A stretch of 64,000 nt of DNA from Setophaga petechia. Lineage: Eukaryota > Chordata > Aves > Passeriformes > Parulidae. How positions within the stretch are numbered: position 1 is the first letter of the stretch; every line of letters begins with the position of its first letter. The translations under genes and the position numbers were made by a program. Where the stretch lies: NCBI GenBank assembly GCA_024362935.1, contig JANCRA010000178.1:248001-312000 (forward strand), written 5' to 3'. Under the pieces are notes generated by a model. It saw only the letters and a program-made list of their open reading frames with translations. It was not told the DNA's origin and ran no database searches. Below are positions 61,006 through 64,000 of the stretch, in pieces.

Positions 61006-64000
61006 ATGGAGCAGAGACCCCTGAGCGTGCCCAAGATGGCCTGGGGGGAGGAGGAGCAGGAGGAAGAAGGCCCTGGTGCTTCCCCAGCACAGGAAACTGA
61101 GGAGGTGGTGCCATTCCATGCACCGCAGAAGGGTGAGTGCCAGAGCTGCCAGAGCTGGAGCCTGCAGCCAACTGGGCCCCATGCCATGCCATGCCACGCC
61201 ATGCCATGCCATGCCATGCCATGCCATGCCATGCCATGCCATGCCATGCCATGCCATGCCATGCCATTTCATCCCCTGGGTAAATGCCCACGGACAGGCC
61301 GGAAGAGGACCCGGGCAGACACCCCGCAGGGGCCGTGCTCCATCCCCTGGGCAATCCCGGGGCTCTCCCTGCCTGTGCAGCGCAGGGCTGGCCTGTGTTC
61401 TCCGGCCTCTCCCGCAGCCCCTCAGCTCTGGCTGCGCTCGCTCTTTGCCAGATGCAGCCCTGGAGCGCACACAGGAGCAGGAACCCAGCCGTGGCCGCTT
61501 CCGCAGCACAGCGCAGGTACCTGCAGCCACCCCCTCCTGGGCTGGGCCTGCTGTCCCTGCTCAGCCCAGCACCGTGTGTGCAGCACTTCACGCAACATCC
61601 CCGGCTTCCTGCCCTTCTCCTACAGTTTGTCTGCAAATTCATGAGGAGAATTCTGGAGGAAGAGAACAGCACCATGGGCACAGGGCTCAGACCCTACGCT
61701 CCCATCTTCCTAACTAAGACCAGCGCTGCCCTCCTGTGTATGCTTGTAGAGGAAGACTTTTACTATCCAAACCAAGTAAGCAGCCTGTGGGCAGGGTTTG
61801 ATCCTCCCAGGAATTGCTTGGCCTCCCAAGCCACGCGTGCCGGTCCCTGTGAGCCTTTGAGGCCACTTGGCAGTGCAGTGGGAAGGGCAGCACTTCTCTG
61901 GGGAAGCTGGGGACATTGCTCCCTCTGGCAGCTTTCCAAGTCTCCCTGTGCCTTCTCCAGGTGCCCGCCATGGTGAGGTTCATCCACCAGTGGCTCGTGG
62001 CCAATGATTGTGCTGAGCACAGGCTGGACGAGGCCCTGCTGGATCTCACGGAAGCACAGCCAGATGACACAGTCATGGCGCTCCTGCGTGTGGCCCCGTC
62101 CTGTGACAGGTATGGGGCCCAGCTGCCCAGAGGGCTCAGGCCTCCCCAGCCCATCACCCAGTAGAGCCTGGCCCAGGTATCTGACCAACAGAGACTTCCA
62201 GGGCCCTCTGGCTGCTGCCTTTCCCAGCCCTGGCATGTCAGCCCCCGAGCCTGCTGCCATGCTCCCTCCCTGCCCCTCAGGGCTCTGTCCCCACCGGCCT
62301 GGGCGGCCTGGCTGCTGCTGGCCAGGGCCAGTGGGCAGAGGCAGAACTGGCAGCCAGCTCAGCTCCCCCCGGTGCTGTGTCTGAGACCCGCCCTGAGACA
62401 CAGCTCTGACCCCACAGAGCTGCCATGGCCATGTGGAAGACCATCATGGGCTCAGCCAGGACTGCGGAGCTGGCACAGATGATCCTCCTGGATGTGCTGG
62501 GGAGCTGGCCAGAGTGCAGCACGTGCACCTCCGATGGGGACAAAACGGGTGTCTTTGCCCTGGCTGTGAGTTTCTGCAACGAGCCTTTGCTGGCCCCAAG
62601 GCCGCCTCTCCAGCAGCTCTCCATCCTCCTTCCCCCACTGCCTCTCCCTGCCTCAGGCGCTGGCCTGAAACCTGGCCCGGGGGCAGCTTCAGGCCCACCA
62701 GGCCGTGTGCTCCCCCTGCCTCTCTCCGGGCCTCTCCCTGCCACGCTCGGGCCCTGCCACACGGACACCTGGGCACTGAGCGCTGTCTCGGGGGGCTTTG
62801 TCCTTTGCAGGCAACCGTGGTGATGTGGAAGATCCTCCAGGTGCCCTGTCTGCCACGGATACTGAAGGTGTATTTCCCCCGCCTCTTTGTGCATCTGCTT
62901 TTCCAAGTGTTCTTCAGCACTCTGCATATGCCAGAGGAGGTCGATACCTTCTGGAAGGGATGCCAGGAAGAGCACGGCCTTGCCACCAGCCCCGACAGGT
63001 GCTCCATCCCACTCCTCCTGTCCCTGCCACGTGGCCTGCCAAGGAGCCAGTGCTGCCAGCCTGACCTGGGCTTTGCTGTGCACACAGCTTTGCAGTGCGC
63101 ACCCTGAAGTCCCTGCTGTGCCTTCTGCGCTGTGAGGATGTGGTGGTGGCAATGGAACGCAGGTGTGGCTGGGACACGCTGCTCTCTCCTGACACCCACC
63201 ACTTTGCCGTGGCTCTGCTGGCCAGGTGAGACCCCCTTCTCCCCACTGCCTCTGACATTTGTGCTCTGTGCCCAGGTGTCCCACAAAGTCCCCGTGCTTA
63301 TCAGCCAGAGGGCCTTGTCACTGAGGGAAAGCCAAACACACTGGAAAAGGCTGGGAGAGGAGGGAGGCCATGAGCAACCAACTCCCAAATGGCCCAGGTC
63401 CCCTTGCTGGAAGGCTGGTGGGGAAACATGAGAACTCTGTGAGTCACTCCTGGGAGAGGTTTGCCCCACTGGCTCAGGGTCTTGTTTCCTTTGTCCCGCC
63501 TTTAGAGAAATTTCCCATTCAGCCATACACTTTTGTTCCGGGATTGCATTCTACCTGCTCGCCCTGCTCCAAGAAGAGATGCCATACTGGGATTTCCCTG
63601 CCCTGGCATTCCTTGTGGAGGTGAGCCTCAAGGCCAGCGCTGCCTGCCTGAGCTGCCTCCCAGCTCTCTGCCCTCTCGTAGGCGCAGCTGCCAGGACGGT
63701 GCCCGTGCCCTGTGCTGCTGCCTGGGCCCAGCCCTGTGCGGCTCCAGGCTCCTGCCGGCCGGCTCCCTGTCACTGCCCTGTGCCTTTCAGGTCTTCGAGT
63801 GCCTGGACTTGAGGGAATGCAGTGACAGTGTTCTGGAGATCATGGCACAGAACCTGCAGAGCGAGCACAGGGCCAGGCGTTACTTGGCACTCAGAGGCCT
63901 CGTAGTGCTGGGCAAGAATCCCTGCATGGTGAGAAGGGGGCAGTGGCTGAAGCCGTGCAGGCAGCGTGGGGCTGGGCAAGGCACTCGCTTGGCCTTGCCT
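61006..64000 (+). CDS. MROH-family HEAT-repeat protein, copy 9 (5' part: exons 1-9)
   Basis: Exons inside the window: 61006-61132, 61452-61516, 61626-61775, 61961-62109, 62418-62565, 62811-62998, 63088-63225, 63506-63620, 63791-63928. The window ends in intron 9 at 64000, so exons 10-15 are missing here, not deleted. The 406 residues visible are in frame throughout. The one change from the consensus is S328A (codon 63522-63524), shared with copy 3. The first exon is type A. Whether the six-G lesion or another change affects its 3' end cannot be seen. Confidence 0.86.
61179..61268. repeat. CCATG pentamer array, unit 8 (17 copies plus CCATT)
   Basis: Same copy number and same single CCACG variant position as unit 3. 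Confidence 0.95.

Larger units (their letters stand above)
1..64000 (+). repeat. Head-to-tail tandem array of about 8.2 kb MROH gene units
   Basis: The same sequence recurs seven full times plus a partial eighth, all on the + strand. With unit starts placed in intron 13 they fall at 1, 8237, 16409, 24650, 32821, 40996, 49167 and 57338. Full lengths are 8236, 8172, 8241, 8171, 8175, 8171 and 8171. The lengths can be accounted for: 8171 is the basic type B length; unit 2 has one extra G; unit 5 has one extra 5-bp CCATG and one lost T; units 1 and 3 are type A and differ by one CCATG. The start point of a unit is arbitrary, because the array begins before base 1 and continues past 64000, so the duplication breakpoints are not visible. 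Confidence 0.98.
57338..64000 (+). repeat. Array unit 8, subtype A, cut by the window end
   Basis: Carries exons 14-15 of the gene starting at 52832 and exons 1-9 of the last gene; it stops in intron 9. It is a type A unit with 17 pentamers. It shares GGCAGG/GTGGCAC with unit 3 but GAGGACCCGGG in intron 1 (near 61306) with unit 1, and S328A with type B unit 2. Confidence 0.95.

Noticed and set aside
1..64000. CRISPR array or bacterial repeat region
   Set aside because: Repeat units are 8 kb with spliced eukaryotic exons, and no short evenly spaced repeats with unique spacers occur.
1..64000. The array as a pure assembly duplication
   Set aside because: Units differ by ordered, unit-specific substitutions, pentamer counts and single-base indels, which simple copying of one contig would not produce. 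Local mis-assembly or allele mixing is still possible.

Overview
The window is vertebrate nuclear DNA, most likely from a bird and probably a songbird. Small GT-AG introns interrupt every coding stretch, no bacterial-style operon is present, and the exons spell out a maestro HEAT-like repeat (MROH) protein of the kind that is strongly amplified in avian genomes. The songbird assignment rests on my recollection of avian MROH proteins and of a retroelement-like fragment, not on a database search.

The whole window is one head-to-tail tandem array. Seven complete units of 8,171 to 8,241 bp and one partial unit (starts at 1, 8237, 16409, 24650, 32821, 40996, 49167, 57338) lie on the same strand and are nearly identical. 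The array runs off both ends. Each unit holds one gene register: the last two exons of one gene copy, a 2.3 kb gap, then exons 1-13 of the next copy. This gives nine gene copies: a 3' fragment (1-1326), seven full-length copies (starting at 3669, 11903, 20077, 28315, 36486, 44661, 52832) and a 5' fragment (61006-64000).

The gene model has 15 coding exons and a 670-residue product. It has a short acidic N-terminus, then a HEAT/ARM-like helical body, ending with the family's conserved 'GMAGRHLRG' segment and a basic, tryptophan-rich tail. All splice sites are GT-AG and all phases close. Six of the seven full copies are intact. The copy at 3669 carries a one-base insertion in a G run in exon 14, which replaces the last 76 residues by a 39-residue unrelated tail.

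Units fall into two subtypes. Type A (units 1, 3, 8) has a long CCATG pentamer array in intron 1. Type B (units 2, 4, 5, 6, 7) has a short one. The subtype differences are confined to a block from about 300 bp past the stop codon to just before exon 2, and within that block about 790 bp shows no subtype differences. Exons 2-15 are practically the same in all units. Other single-base variants are shared between units in conflicting combinations, as expected from ongoing gene conversion or unequal exchange.

Between the genes lie a 3' UTR region with candidate poly(A) signals, the invariant block, a TATA-like/CRE-like segment, and an LTR-like fragment. Intron 14 holds an AT-rich insert of about 560 bp. 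I see no tRNA, rRNA, CRISPR or intact mobile element.
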